Shown here: positions 57,801 through 64,000 of the stretch, one piece after another
How the letters are laid out: the number at the start of each line of letters is the position of its first letter
How positions within the stretch are numbered: position 1 is the stretch's first letter
Assembly: GCF_000024605.1 (NCBI RefSeq)
Contig: NC_013385.1
Span: 1,297,501 to 1,361,500, forward strand
Reading direction: 5' to 3'
Length of the DNA: 64,000 nt
Origin: Ammonifex degensii KC4
GTDB lineage: Bacteria; Bacillota; Desulfotomaculia; Desulfotomaculales; Ammonificaceae
The notes under the pieces: generated by a model
What the model was told of the DNA's origin: nothing
Database searches by the model: none
The model's input: only the letters and a program-made list of their open reading frames with translations
Made by a program: the position numbers and the translations under genes

Positions 57801-59162
57801 CTCGAGGGGATAAAGAACCCGCGCACCGTCCTCGCCCGGCGCGTAGTACTGGCCCTCAAGGGTCAAGTAGCGGGAGGAGGGGGACTCCAAAGTGGCGTAC
57901 ACCGCCTGCCCCTGGCCGATGAACTGGTGAAGCTTCAGATTGAAGATGGGATTTCCGTCCGATCCACGTAGCCTGCTGCCACGGAGGAAGAACTCGCGAA
58001 GGCGCTCGCAGCACAGAGCCTCGTCCGCGCCCGTCTCCTCCGCCAGCCTCTTCGCCCCCTCCGCCAGGGTGATGGGCCTGCACCTCTCCATGCCACCCTC
58101 GGGATCGGGACGGACTCCGTAGTTCCGCTCGATCCACCAGGTGAGGGGATGCCGCAGAAACTCCTCCGCCGTCTCGGGGAGAGGCCCTTCCAGAGAAGCC
58201 CGCAGTTCCACCGGCGACACTTCGCTCAGCCGGGAGAGGGGGCGGAAGTACTCCTCGATGACGTTGTCCGGCGGGACCGTGACGCCGAAGACCTTGCTGG
58301 CAAACTCCGCCACTACCCGCCGCCGCTCAGCAACGCCTACTTCGCCGCCGCTCACCATCGTGGCGCTGGTGCCCACGCAGACGAGATCGGGGTTCCCGCA
58401 ACGCGCACGCAGCCGCCTTATGAGCAGGGCCACATCTGCCCCCTGCCTGCCCCGGTAAGTGTGCAGCTCGTCAAAAACCAGAAACTCCACATGCGAAGTG
58501 CCCCGCTCGATGAAGAGCCGCTCCCGGGGGCGGAGCAGCATCAGTTCCAGCATCACGTAGTTGGTGAGCAGGACGTGGGGAGGCTTCTCGAGCAGAGAGT
58601 TTCTCTCCGCTTCCTTCTCCTGCCCCGTGTACCTACCGAAGCACACGGGGAAGTCCTGGCCGGTCCGCGCGCGGAAAGCCTCGGCGTACCTCTCCAAGGC
58701 CTCGTACTGCGAGTTGACGAGGGCGTTCATCGGGTACACGATTATCGCCCGCACTCCGGCCCGCGCCGGATCGCCCCGGAGAACGGCGTCGAAAATGGGG
58801 ATTAGGTAGGTCAGGGTCTTGCCCGAGCCGGTGCCGCTGGTCACCACGAACGGCTCGCGGCGCAGGGCGCACTCGACGGCGGCCTGCTGGTGGCGGAAAA
58901 GCCGCAGGGGCTGACCGTTTTCCTGTCGAAAGATCTCGGCGCAAAGGGGATGGAGGAGGCCTTTTCGGCACAGCTCTTCTACAGTGGAGGCCGTTTCATA
59001 AGCCGGGTTCAGTTGCAGCAGGGCCTCGGGCCAGAGAGCGTTGTTCTCGAAAAGCTCCCGCTCCACGCGCTCGCGCACCCGCTCATCGGCTATGTTGAAG
59101 AAGCTGCGCACATAGTTCTTGTAGTCCTCCAGTATGGATGAGGCGTATCGGAAAACGCTCAC
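54870..59162 (-). CDS. Large DEAD/DEAH helicase of a DISARM/Druantia-related system, N-terminal and middle part
   Basis: A 1,430-residue frame. Walker A is TSGTGSGKTLTYLIP at about residue 100, motif II is VFDELHTYRGRQG, motif III is GTSATM. The second RecA-like domain has FCSPTMELGIDIAELR and NYAQRSGRAGRRG far downstream, separated by a large insertion with zinc-binding pairs (CRLCGQAY, CLGCGEVY). Another zinc ribbon follows (CLKCGFYHDDEKADVCANCG). This layout is that of very large DUF1998 helicases of phage-defence islands. GTG at 59162 is the start, behind GGGGAGGG. The C-terminal DUF1998 and nuclease-like parts are in another frame, the slip lying at 54,886-54,945. With it the protein would be about 1,690 residues. 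Confidence 0.82.
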   Translation of the reverse strand: MSVFRYASSILEDYKNYVRSFFNIADERVRERVERELFENNALWPEALLQLNPAYETASTVEELCRKGLLHPLCAEIFRQENGQPLRLFRHQQAAVECALRREPFVVTSGTGSGKTLTYLIPIFDAVLRGDPARAGVRAIIVYPMNALVNSQYEALERYAEAFRARTGQDFPVCFGRYTGQEKEAERNSLLEKPPHVLLTNYVMLELMLLRPRERLFIERGTSHVEFLVFDELHTYRGRQGADVALLIRRLRARCGNPDLVCVGTSATMVSGGEVGVAERRRVVAEFASKVFGVTVPPDNVIEEYFRPLSRLSEVSPVELRASLEGPLPETAEEFLRHPLTWWIERNYGVRPDPEGGMERCRPITLAEGAKRLAEETGADEALCCERLREFFLRGSRLRGSDGNPIFNLKLHQFIGQGQAVYATLESPSSRYLTLEGQYYAPGEDGARVLYPLEFCRLCGQAYYDVWLDEAERRFLPREPEGEFFDPAGAVTPGYLALEEELGGWAPDPEHLPPEWLDDRGRVKRSYRDAVPREVWVYPDGRFVEEPAPGAVKAFFQPKPFLLCLGCGEVYTRRDREFRKLTRLSSEGRSSATTVLTVSALLHAEEAGLEEKERKVLSFTDNRQDASLQAGHFNDFVRLSLLRAALYRALEAHGELRYDELTDKVISFLGLEVQDVAQNPDLDPSTPRGRDVWRTFRDLVEYRLYEDLQRSWRVVQPNLEQCGLLEVDYRGLRELCEDGDRWRACGPLAFLSPEERYRLVKAFLDYFRHHLAINAPCLQEEHQQRLRRKISQEINEQWWEEEDWFRPASRFVLEGTADLRHRKRSLSERSRIGRYLCRELQLSPADYREFLLQLAGLLCSWGYLVRYSDRDGVYLQLDASSLVWRRGEGNPPPPDPVYTRRVESPVYTEARRKVNEFFRRFYQEAASQLRGVEGREHTAQIPYERRMEREERFRTGKLKCLFCSPTMELGIDIAELRVVHLRNVPPTPANYAQRSGRAGRRGGPALVLTYCAARSGHDRYFFRHRADMVAGAVQCPRIDLGNEDLIRAHVHAIWLAKVGLRAETGSIEDWIDIDDLENLPLREEVRAQIELSERRLEECLEEARAVLSTCDPDLRDSDWYSEEWLENVLRRAPRTFDEAFGRWRELYRATMLRLRETQERHYRSRRRDEQEEARRIMQELDRQRRLLLNETDAREEADFYPYRYLASEGFLPGYNFPRLPLRAFVPRGEGEYIARPRFLALTEFGPFNIIYHDGAKYQVVGATFPPGGFEERLGRAKLCLKCGFYHDDEKADVCANCGTVLDAHNSEVAVLLDMPNVRTRRRERITCGEEERVRRGYRVSTHFRFAPAPGGKFRRASAVVCDEAGGQLLRLVYAPSAFLYRVNSGWRHRPPAEHFLIDPVTGEFVGKGEEEVAEDLPAASSARHERCAWS

Positions 59163-59230
59163 ACATCTCGCCCTCCCCGAAAAAAGCCGACGGTTAAGCC
59201 TGCGGCAACACCACTGCCCGGCCCCAGAAG

Positions 59231-59641
59231 CTACCGCAGCTCGCCCACCGCCGCAGCAAAGGGTATTCCCAGCTCCGTGCACACTCGGGCAGTGTCGTAC
59301 TTCCCGCTGTCCAGAAACTCGATGGCGTGCACGGGAGAACCCGCAAGCGCCCGGAGGATCTCCGGCCCGTCGCCCACAAAGGCCACCTGAGAGAAGTCGC
59401 CGATACCGCATTCCCGCGCGAACTCCTCGACACGCGCAAGCTTCTCCTCGCCCCCCGCCGGGTGCCGTGGGAACCCGGTAGAAGGACCGGACGGGCTACT
59501 CCAGGAACTCCCTCGCTCTTTTCTCGGAGTGCCTGGTCACCACCGCCAGGCGGCGCCCGTTGGCGTGCAGGTTCCTCACCAACTCGGCCGCCCCCGGCAG
59601 GGACCCGCTTCCGCGGTGGTCAACGAGCACCCCCGGCGAGT
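59231..59641 (-). pseudogene. HAD-like hydrolase remnant
   Basis: Two short frames on the minus strand line up like one HAD phosphatase. The first has VLVDHRGSGSLPGAAELVRN and LHANGRRLAVVTRHSEKRAR, then a stop at 59496-59498. The second has EEKLARVEEFARECG, VAFVGDGPEILRALAG and ELGIPFAAAVGEL. A frame change and a stop lie between them, and the DxD nucleophile motif is not preserved (DHRG). The gene is dead or badly decayed. It fills the gap between the large helicase and the membrane protein gene. Confidence 0.5.
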
Positions 59642-59648
59642 CAGCAAC

Positions 59649-60434
59649 CTACCTGATCGCCGTGTGCCGAGAGGCCTTTTCTGACTTGGTTCTGCTCACG
59701 TATATAGCGAAGCCTGCCTCTCTTTCCCTATGCCAGAGAAAGGTGAGGATAAATACCTGGGTGATAAGTCCCAGGCCTGCACTTGCCGCCGCAGCGCCCT
59801 GAGGCAGGAGTTCCGGCGAGGAGTTAAGAACCGTCTGTATTACTCGCCCTACTCCCCAGCCGACCAGCCATCCCGCAACGGCCGCCGCAGCAGCAAAGGC
59901 GACCGCCCCGTACACGAAGTGCCGCACCCGACCTCCCTCACCCCTCCGAACATCCGCCTCCGTGCGGGCCGCGACCCGCCCGGCCAGATACTGAAAGTGC
60001 TCGTACGCGGTGGGATCACCAGACTCTCGACGTATCTCTTCGACGTACTCCCTTATGCTGGGGTGCTCCCATGCGGCCTCGACATAGTAACCGAAGAGGT
60101 CGTTCACATCCTCGAAAAACACCGTTCTGCGGCGAACCAGCGCCCCCAGCAATTCGAAGTACCCCAGGTACTCGTCCAGATCCGCGTCATCCAACTCTCC
60201 CGGGAGCGGGGAGTCCTTAAGGTCCACCCAGAATTTGTGGTATTTCCCTGTTTCCCTTTGTCTCGCGATTTCTCGGAGAATTCTGCGGCACTCTTCTCTG
60301 GTGAAAAACCTCTCGTATATGTCCAGGACGATTCTCCGCGCTTCCGCCCTGCTGACGCTCCTCTGCACAAGCCAGCACAGTAGAGTTGCTATTGCGGTGA
60401 AGAGCGTCGCAGCTGCAGTGAACCAGTCACTCAC
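59649..60434 (-). CDS. Membrane protein of unknown function upstream of the defence module
   Basis: A 261-residue protein with a short N-terminal helix (FTAAATLFTAIATLLCWLV) and a soluble, helix-rich middle (residues 25-165). Two membrane helices lie near the C-terminus (YGAVAFAAAAAVAGWLVG and GLGLITQVFILTFLW). The N-terminal part recalls DUF4760-like proteins (helix followed by ARRIVLDIYERFFTREECRRIL), but I cannot assign a family firmly. It starts with GTG and has no clear ribosome site. It is not known in DISARM sets. A membrane effector is conceivable. Confidence 0.5.
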   Translation of the reverse strand: MSDWFTAAATLFTAIATLLCWLVQRSVSRAEARRIVLDIYERFFTREECRRILREIARQRETGKYHKFWVDLKDSPLPGELDDADLDEYLGYFELLGALVRRRTVFFEDVNDLFGYYVEAAWEHPSIREYVEEIRRESGDPTAYEHFQYLAGRVAARTEADVRRGEGGRVRHFVYGAVAFAAAAAVAGWLVGWGVGRVIQTVLNSSPELLPQGAAAASAGLGLITQVFILTFLWHREREAGFAIYVSRTKSEKASRHTAIR

Positions 60435-60460
60435 AACCGATCACCGCTAAAGTCCTCTCT

Positions 60461-61411
60461 CTATTCTCGAGTTCCCAGTCCTTTTGGTAGGGCTGCGATG
60501 CGATCCCGGAAGACCCTGGCGAACCTACCCAGCATTTCGACCGCCCAATCCTGCAGTTGGTTTAAGCGTTCTGGTGGCTCCTCGACGGTCCCGTCGGTGT
60601 AAACCGCTATCCGTCGCGCCCGCGGCAACTCCTCCCAGGATAACGCCTGCCCCACCTCCTTTTCTATCTCCTCTCGCTGGGCATACAAAAGGTCAAACGC
60701 TTCTTTGTTATGCTCAAGAGACCCCAGGTCGATGCAGAGCTCGACTCTGAGCTTCCCATCCCGCGCAAAAGCTACCGCAAAGTTAAAGCCCGTCCGCCCG
60801 GCCCCTATGCTCAACCAACTCTGCGGCAACCCTTTTCTGGCCGCGGTAAGTCCGGGAAACCTTTCTCTAAGCTTCTCCAGGACACCGGTGAAAAACTGCC
60901 GGTAGGCTTCTTGCCTGGGAGAAGGCCTTGGTGCCTGCTGCTGCTTCACCCAGCCGCTTGGCTGCACTACCACGTTGAAGTTGGGCGCGGGCAGCGAGTC
61001 GCCGATCTTGAACACCTCGACCTGGACGCCGAAGAAAAGCCGCTCCTCAGTGGATATGGAATTCAGTCACTCGAGCGCCTGGCGGTGCTCATCGCGAAAG
61101 TCCGTCGCCACCCAGATAACCACCCCTGCATCTTTTCCAGCAGCGTAGGTCAAAAGCTTACCCAGGTGGTCATGATCGGTGGGCCCGAGTTGGTTTTCGA
61201 TCACCACCGGGCGTCCTGAGCCAACATCTTTCCCTACCATATCGACCCAGAAGTCGCCGACAACATCCTCGGTCTCAACAATCTCAAGATCTAGCCCCAA
61301 GGCCTCTGAAAGTTCCTGGATGTTATCCCTCAGCCACGGGGTGAAGTCCCACGCCTCATTGGGCCAGACTTCGCGCGGGTCGATCTTTTCGAGCCGTCCC
61401 AACTGCTTCAT
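60461..61411 (-). pseudogene. DUF4268 family protein, interrupted by one in-frame TGA
   Basis: Two adjoining frames in the same phase. The upstream part (61411-61067) has the nuclease-like pattern WVDMVGKDVGSGRPVVIENQ and TDHDHLGKLLTYAAGKDAG. It ends DEHRQALE followed by TGA (61069-61067). The downstream part continues LNSISTEERLFFGVQVEV and then the DUF4268 domain (GRTGFNFAVAFARDGKLRV). Relatives have Trp (ALEWLN) at the stop, so TGG became TGA by one change. The intact protein would have 316 residues. DUF4268 proteins look like restriction-endonuclease-fold enzymes often found near defence genes. Either a pseudogene or a sequence error. Confidence 0.75.
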
Positions 61412-61501
61412 GAAACCCCCAACCTTCTGAATTAAAGCCTAGTGACTGCCGTGTTGGCAGTTCGCCAAACCTTGCCCGTTTTCCTCTTCCTTAGCCGAAG
61501 C

Positions 61502-61810
61502 TTAGCCCGCTTCCAGAGGCCGCTTCTTAACGAAGCCATATTCAAACGCATAGCGCATGTCGTCATCGGACTCGTAGAAGGCCCACTTCCGAGCAACCAT
61601 TTCGCCTATGTGTACCACGGATACACGGCAGGGGGAGCCGGTCAACCACTCGAAGTACTGCACTACGTAATAGCCGTTACCGAGACTACTCAAGACAACT
61701 CCTTGACTTTGGACATAACCTTCTTCGTCAAAAGAATGGAAAAACTTTCCGACCAGAGACTTCCACTTTTCCTTTTCCTCTTCTAACCGCTTTTCCTTCT
61801 CCTTCCTCAT
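61502..61810 (-). CDS. Hypothetical protein with charged N-terminal helix
   Basis: A 102-residue protein. Residues 1-25 form a very basic/acidic helix (MRKEKEKRLEEEKEKWKSLV). The rest is compact and beta-rich (GYVQSQGVVLSSLGNGYYVV, CRVSVVHIGEMVARKWAFY). No family is recognised. A ribosome site (GGGAGGGAGG) lies just before the ATG, which supports it as real. It lies between the broken DUF4268 gene and a remnant-filled gap. Confidence 0.55.
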   Translation of the reverse strand: MRKEKEKRLEEEKEKWKSLVGKFFHSFDEEGYVQSQGVVLSSLGNGYYVVQYFEWLTGSPCRVSVVHIGEMVARKWAFYESDDDMRYAFEYGFVKKRPLEAG

Positions 61811-61879
61811 ACATCCTCCCTCCCAGCAATTGATCCTTTCGGGAAGGCTCTATTTGCTTGTCCCTGTATCTTGGAGCTT

Positions 61880-61945
61880 TCAGGGATTGCACACCTTGCA
61901 CGGCCTGCAGCCCGCCTCCAGCGCTTCCTCCCTGCTCCTGAGTCT
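61880..61945 (-). pseudogene. Degenerate copy of the Ada-like tail of the thermonuclease
   Basis: The minus strand reads SREEALEAGCRPCKVCNP and stops. This matches the last residues of the nuclease at 43,991 (EEALEAGYRPCKVCNP) and its DNA is about 90% identical over 60 bp. Further upstream only frameshifted traces remain. It is a partial duplicate. Confidence 0.65.
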
Positions 61946-62276
61946 TCCTATGCCCAGAAGCTCTCCTCGTTCTTACTTCTCCGTCCGGCAGGACAGCAGA
62001 CCTTTTCCCCTTCCGAATGCCTCTCCGCCCAGCGGGACGGCAAATCCCCCGCCTCCCTCCCGTGCCTGGCAAGGCACGCTTGTCTTTTCCCCGAAGCCCT
62101 TGTCCGACAGGACGAGAAGCCACCACGCCCCTCCATGACTCCCGGAACGGCCCGGTGCCGAACCCGCATGCTCTCAGACTCAGAGGAGCCTGTTTGGCCC
62201 CGGCTCCTCTACAAGTCGGCCGCGCAACTTCACGTACCGCGCGGCGTGGAACTCAAACTCGACAATGTGACCTCCT

Positions 62277-62297
62277 CCCACCTCTAAAGGAGGTGGG
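62277..62297. repeat. TnpB-element hairpin
   Basis: CCCACCTC, loop TAAAG, GAGGTGGG forms an eight-base-pair stem just past the 3' side of the TnpB remnant. Position and form fit the right-end hairpin of an IS605-family element. It resembles the hairpin at 11,956-11,975. Confidence 0.6.
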
Positions 62298-62320
62298 CTT
62301 CCCCTTTCACAGAAGAAAGC

Positions 62321-62629
62321 TTATGCGAATGTAGGGGTTGCTCCCCAGTATCTGCGCAGCGGCTTTCCTCTCCGGGGGCTTGAGTTCGGGCAGGGGCCTG
62401 ACCCTACGGCCTGATCAGGGCCCAGGCCAAGCCCTTTCCTCAAGACGACCAGGGCGGCGTTGAGGTCCCTGTCACAACTCCAGCCACAGCCACACCTGAT
62501 GGTTCTGTCCGAAAGGGAAAGTCCGTGCCTCTTCCCGCAGGCGTAGCACTCCTGGCCGGTAGGCTCGAACCTCTCCACGGGGACGGACGCCCCGAGGCTG
62601 TCCTTCAACCCCGACTTCAGTCCGCCCAT
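62321..62629 (-). pseudogene. TnpB C-terminal remnant with zinc ribbon
   Basis: A 102-codon frame containing only the end of a TnpB protein. The GLKSGLKDSLG helix is joined directly to PVERFEPTGQECYACGKRHG, with about 35 residues missing between, and the zinc ribbon (CYACG, then CGCGW) and CDRDLNAALVVLRKG follow. The first two RuvC acids are absent. It is decayed. Its right-end hairpin survives at 62,277-62,297. It belongs to a TnpB subfamily different from the intact copy at 20.7 kb. Confidence 0.75.
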
Positions 62630-62637
62630 CCCTAACG

Positions 62638-63111
62638 CTATCCTTCTTCCTCGCCTGCCTCCTTCAAAGCCTCCGCCCGCAACTGCTCCGAAATCCAGAA
62701 GCCCATAGCTGCCAGCCGGTCGAGGTCGGCCCTCAGTGAAGGGATGATCCCCCGCTTTTTAGCTGCCAGCAAAAGCCCTACCGTCCCGATCGGTTCCAAG
62801 CCCAAGCGGCGGGCAACCCGCCGCGCATCCAGGTCGTCCAGCACCACTGAGGTCACTTTCCGTTCGAGTGCCTGGACAATTACTTCCCGTTCACCCGCCC
62901 CTAAGTCCGGTAATAACTTCAAGAACTCCGGGTTAGTTAGCGAGCATTCTGCTAACCAGGTGCCAAGCATAGCCTGGATCGGCCCAAGCGCCGGGTCGGG
63001 CTTCTGCCGGATCTCTGCCAGCACAGCCACAGGAACATATATCTGATCCGCACCCAACAGCAGCAAATCGAGGCGGCCGGGGCGCGCCAGGAAAAGCAGT
63101 GGCCCGGCGTC
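62638..63111 (-). CDS. DUF3368-type PIN-like toxin
   Basis: A PIN-fold protein of the DUF3368 family. The body has IYVPVAVLAEIRQKPD, LGAGEREVIVQALERK, VVLDDLDARRVARRLGL and GTVGLLLAAKKRGII, all typical. The conserved first motif, VVDAGPLLFLARPGRLDLLL, is in frame up to about 63,115, but no standard start codon precedes it. The first usable start, TTG at 63,066, would delete the catalytic Asp. The start therefore lies upstream by an unusual codon, or the gene is damaged. It overlaps the end of the UPF0175 gene, its likely antitoxin. Confidence 0.72.
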   Translation of the reverse strand, partial: DAGPLLFLARPGRLDLLLLGADQIYVPVAVLAEIRQKPDPALGPIQAMLGTWLAECSLTNPEFLKLLPDLGAGEREVIVQALERKVTSVVLDDLDARRVARRLGLEPIGTVGLLLAAKKRGIIPSLRADLDRLAAMGFWISEQLRAEALKEAGEEEG

Positions 63112-63395
63112 TACGACCCGTGCCCTCGTCCTTCCCCCAGCTTCCGCGCCGCCTCTATCTCCCGGGTTACCTCCTCGTCGCGGAGGTTGATCGCCGGCGC
63201 ACCATACCGGGCCAGGGAAGCAAGAAAGGTCAGCCGGTCAAGGTCCGCAAGTTCTGCCGCCAGCCCTGCCGACACCCGCCCCAACTCGTAAAGTTTGGCC
63301 GCCAACAAAAACCGCACCTCGGCAGCAAACTCGGCCTCCGACATTTTCAGCGCCTCCGGCAGTCCTTCCGGTACCGGTATCCGCATCTCGCGCAT
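63111..63395 (-). CDS. UPF0175-family antitoxin-like protein
   Basis: A 94-residue protein of the UPF0175 family. It carries the recognisable MRIPVPEGLPEALKMSEAEF start, a FLLAAKLYELGRVSAG helix and LARYGAPAINL near the end. UPF0175 proteins usually precede DUF3368 PIN-like toxins as the DNA-binding antitoxin, exactly as here. The ATG at 63395 with GGGTGGTGA upstream is used; the longer frame to 63,467 overlaps the next gene and is not supported. Confidence 0.82.
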   Translation of the reverse strand: MREMRIPVPEGLPEALKMSEAEFAAEVRFLLAAKLYELGRVSAGLAAELADLDRLTFLASLARYGAPAINLRDEEVTREIEAARKLGEGRGHGS

Positions 63396-63399
63396 GGGG

Positions 63400-63801
63400 T
63401 CACCACCCTTCTGCTTCCATGTATACCCTTCTTCCACCGCCCAAGAAACATTCCCGGAGACGGCCATACCCGCGAGTGTCTCCCGTCACGGTGACAATGC
63501 TGCCTTTCTCCAGGTCTGCCCCATATCTGGACAGGATCACGCTAAGGATCTGCTTCCTTTCGCTCAGAGGAACGTCGGGCAGGCGGACTATGCTGGCCCT
63601 AACTTCGCCGGAAGCGACCACCATCTGTCCGAAGTCCTTGTCCAGCGTGATTACAACCCGCCGCTCTCTAGCTGCCCACCGCAGGACCTCTTCGTCTGCC
63701 ATGCGGCTGTCCACATCCCTCACTTCCGCCACGTCGTGGCCCATCTCCCGGAGCCACCTAGCCAGCCCGGTGCCGGCGCACACGTCAACGAGAAACTTCA
63801 C
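63400..63801 (-). CDS. DUF5615 PIN-like toxin
   Basis: A 133-residue PIN-like protein of the DUF5615 family. It opens VKFLVDVCAGTGLARWLRE, with MGHDVAEVRDVD next, and the second acidic patch is VVITLDKDFGQMV at about residue 52. GTG at 63801 is the start, overlapping the stop of the upstream DUF433 gene (GTGA), and GGAGG lies just before. The DUF433/DUF5615 pair is a common toxin-antitoxin arrangement. Confidence 0.85.
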   Translation of the reverse strand: MKFLVDVCAGTGLARWLREMGHDVAEVRDVDSRMADEEVLRWAARERRVVITLDKDFGQMVVASGEVRASIVRLPDVPLSERKQILSVILSRYGADLEKGSIVTVTGDTRGYGRLRECFLGGGRRVYMEAEGW

Positions 63802-64000
63802 CGCGTCGCCTCCAGCCGGACCTCGCTCAGTTCTTCGTTGGCTACCAGGCACCTTGCGTAGGCCACGCAGGCCCTGATGTCGTCGGGTTCAAGGTCGGGG
63901 TACTCCTCCAGGATCTCCTGCACGGTGGCCCCCTGCTCCAGGAGGGCCAGCACATTCTCTACCTTTATCCTCAGCCCGCAGATGGTGGGCTTTCCCTGAA
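63798..64000 (-). CDS. DUF433-family antitoxin, partial at window edge
   Basis: The frame enters from the right edge and ends TGA at 63800-63798. The visible 66 residues read GKPTICGLRIKVENVLALLE, then VQEILEEYPDLEPDDIRACV, the complete DUF433 helix-turn-helix signature. Only the N-terminal 10-15 residues are likely missing. It is the antitoxin of the following DUF5615 gene and overlaps it by two bases. Confidence 0.85.
   Translation of the reverse strand, partial: QGKPTICGLRIKVENVLALLEQGATVQEILEEYPDLEPDDIRACVAYARCLVANEELSEVRLEATR

Larger units (their letters stand above)
61811..62320. other. Remnant-filled gap
   Basis: About 510 bp with no complete gene. It contains the degenerate thermonuclease tail at 61,880-61,945 and the TnpB-type hairpin at 62,277-62,297. 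The sequence between them (61,950-62,270) shows only unsupported frames. The region looks like a site of repeated insertion and loss. Confidence 0.5.
39966..64000. mobile_element. Integrase-led accessory island (right end beyond window)
   Basis: From the tyrosine integrase rightwards, the genes switch from housekeeping to toxin-antitoxin pairs, nucleases, a defence module, gene remnants and a TnpB relic, all on the minus strand. Base composition is mosaic: AT-richer around 41.5-42.4 and 45.0-47.2 kb, very GC-rich around 40-41 and 48-59 kb. No phage structural, conjugation or replication gene is seen, so the type (satellite, defence island, remnant element) is open. The far attachment site is not in the window, and no tRNA target was found. 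Confidence 0.6.

Noticed and set aside
56091-57971. 626-codon plus-strand frame opposite the large helicase
   Set aside because: Antisense shadow; the opposite frame carries zinc-binding and helicase motifs.
61067-61069. TGA as a selenocysteine codon in the DUF4268 gene
   Set aside because: The position is a Trp in the family, not Cys, and no SECIS-like hairpin was recognised after it.
1-64000. CRISPR array
   Set aside because: No regularly spaced direct repeats were seen; the only repeated motifs are the TnpB palindromes and the 60-bp nuclease-tail repeat.

Overview
The window reads as chromosome of a GC-rich, probably thermophilic, spore-forming anaerobic clostridium. Endospore genes (spmA, spmB, ytfJ, spoIIM), the redox repressor Rex, a PASTA kinase with its PP2C phosphatase, and a heterodisulfide reductase/Flx electron-transfer operon all fit. 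An Ammonifex/Moorella-like relative is a guess from gene content, not something the sequence proves.

Positions 1-39,900 are ordinary chromosome, nearly all on the minus strand. Region A (1-11,557) runs trpB2-lysA-DHH/CBS/tRNA-nucleotidyltransferase-like fusion-site-2 protease-trpS-ytfI-Mth938-ytfJ-spmA, then spmB and rluB. A lytic transglycosylase and an opposite-strand rlmD sit between spmA and spmB. trpB is frameshifted at a run of six identical bases. Region B (12,179-20,365) holds a membrane diguanylate cyclase, rex with a consensus promoter, and the rlmN-prpC-prkC-rsgA-rpe run. Region C (20,455-28,000) is spoIIM-yqzK-like-xerD-deoB-pdp, with a psiE-like gene cut in two by a TnpB-only insertion sequence that has matching terminal hairpins. 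Region D (28,066-33,161, plus strand) has rqcH, a MazG-like protein, a DUF1015 protein and an Mrp/NBP35 ATPase. Region E (33,195-39,798) is one seven-gene operon, hdrC-hdrB-hdrA-mvhD/flxD-flxC-flxB-flxA, with a recognisable promoter. It is expected to link pyridine-nucleotide oxidation to ferredoxin and disulfide reduction.

From about 39,900 to the right edge lies an accessory island, again minus strand. It starts with a tyrosine integrase and carries VapBC, an exported transglutaminase/coiled-coil/thermonuclease group and a PD-(D/E)XK-like protein paired with an unknown protein. Next comes a large DISARM-related defence module: a DUF1998 helicase ending in a nuclease-like domain, a DrmD-type SNF2 helicase and a PglX/Eco57I-like adenine methyltransferase. 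Beyond it are an unknown membrane protein, a broken DUF4268 nuclease-like gene, a TnpB remnant and two more toxin-antitoxin pairs.

The island is partly decayed, or the assembly has small errors: the methyltransferase and large helicase are each frameshifted, the DUF4268 gene has one in-frame TGA where Trp is expected, and there are remnants of a HAD-like gene and a thermonuclease C-terminus. The defence module and the two unknown genes beside it are the best candidates for an under-described system. No tRNA, rRNA or CRISPR array was seen.
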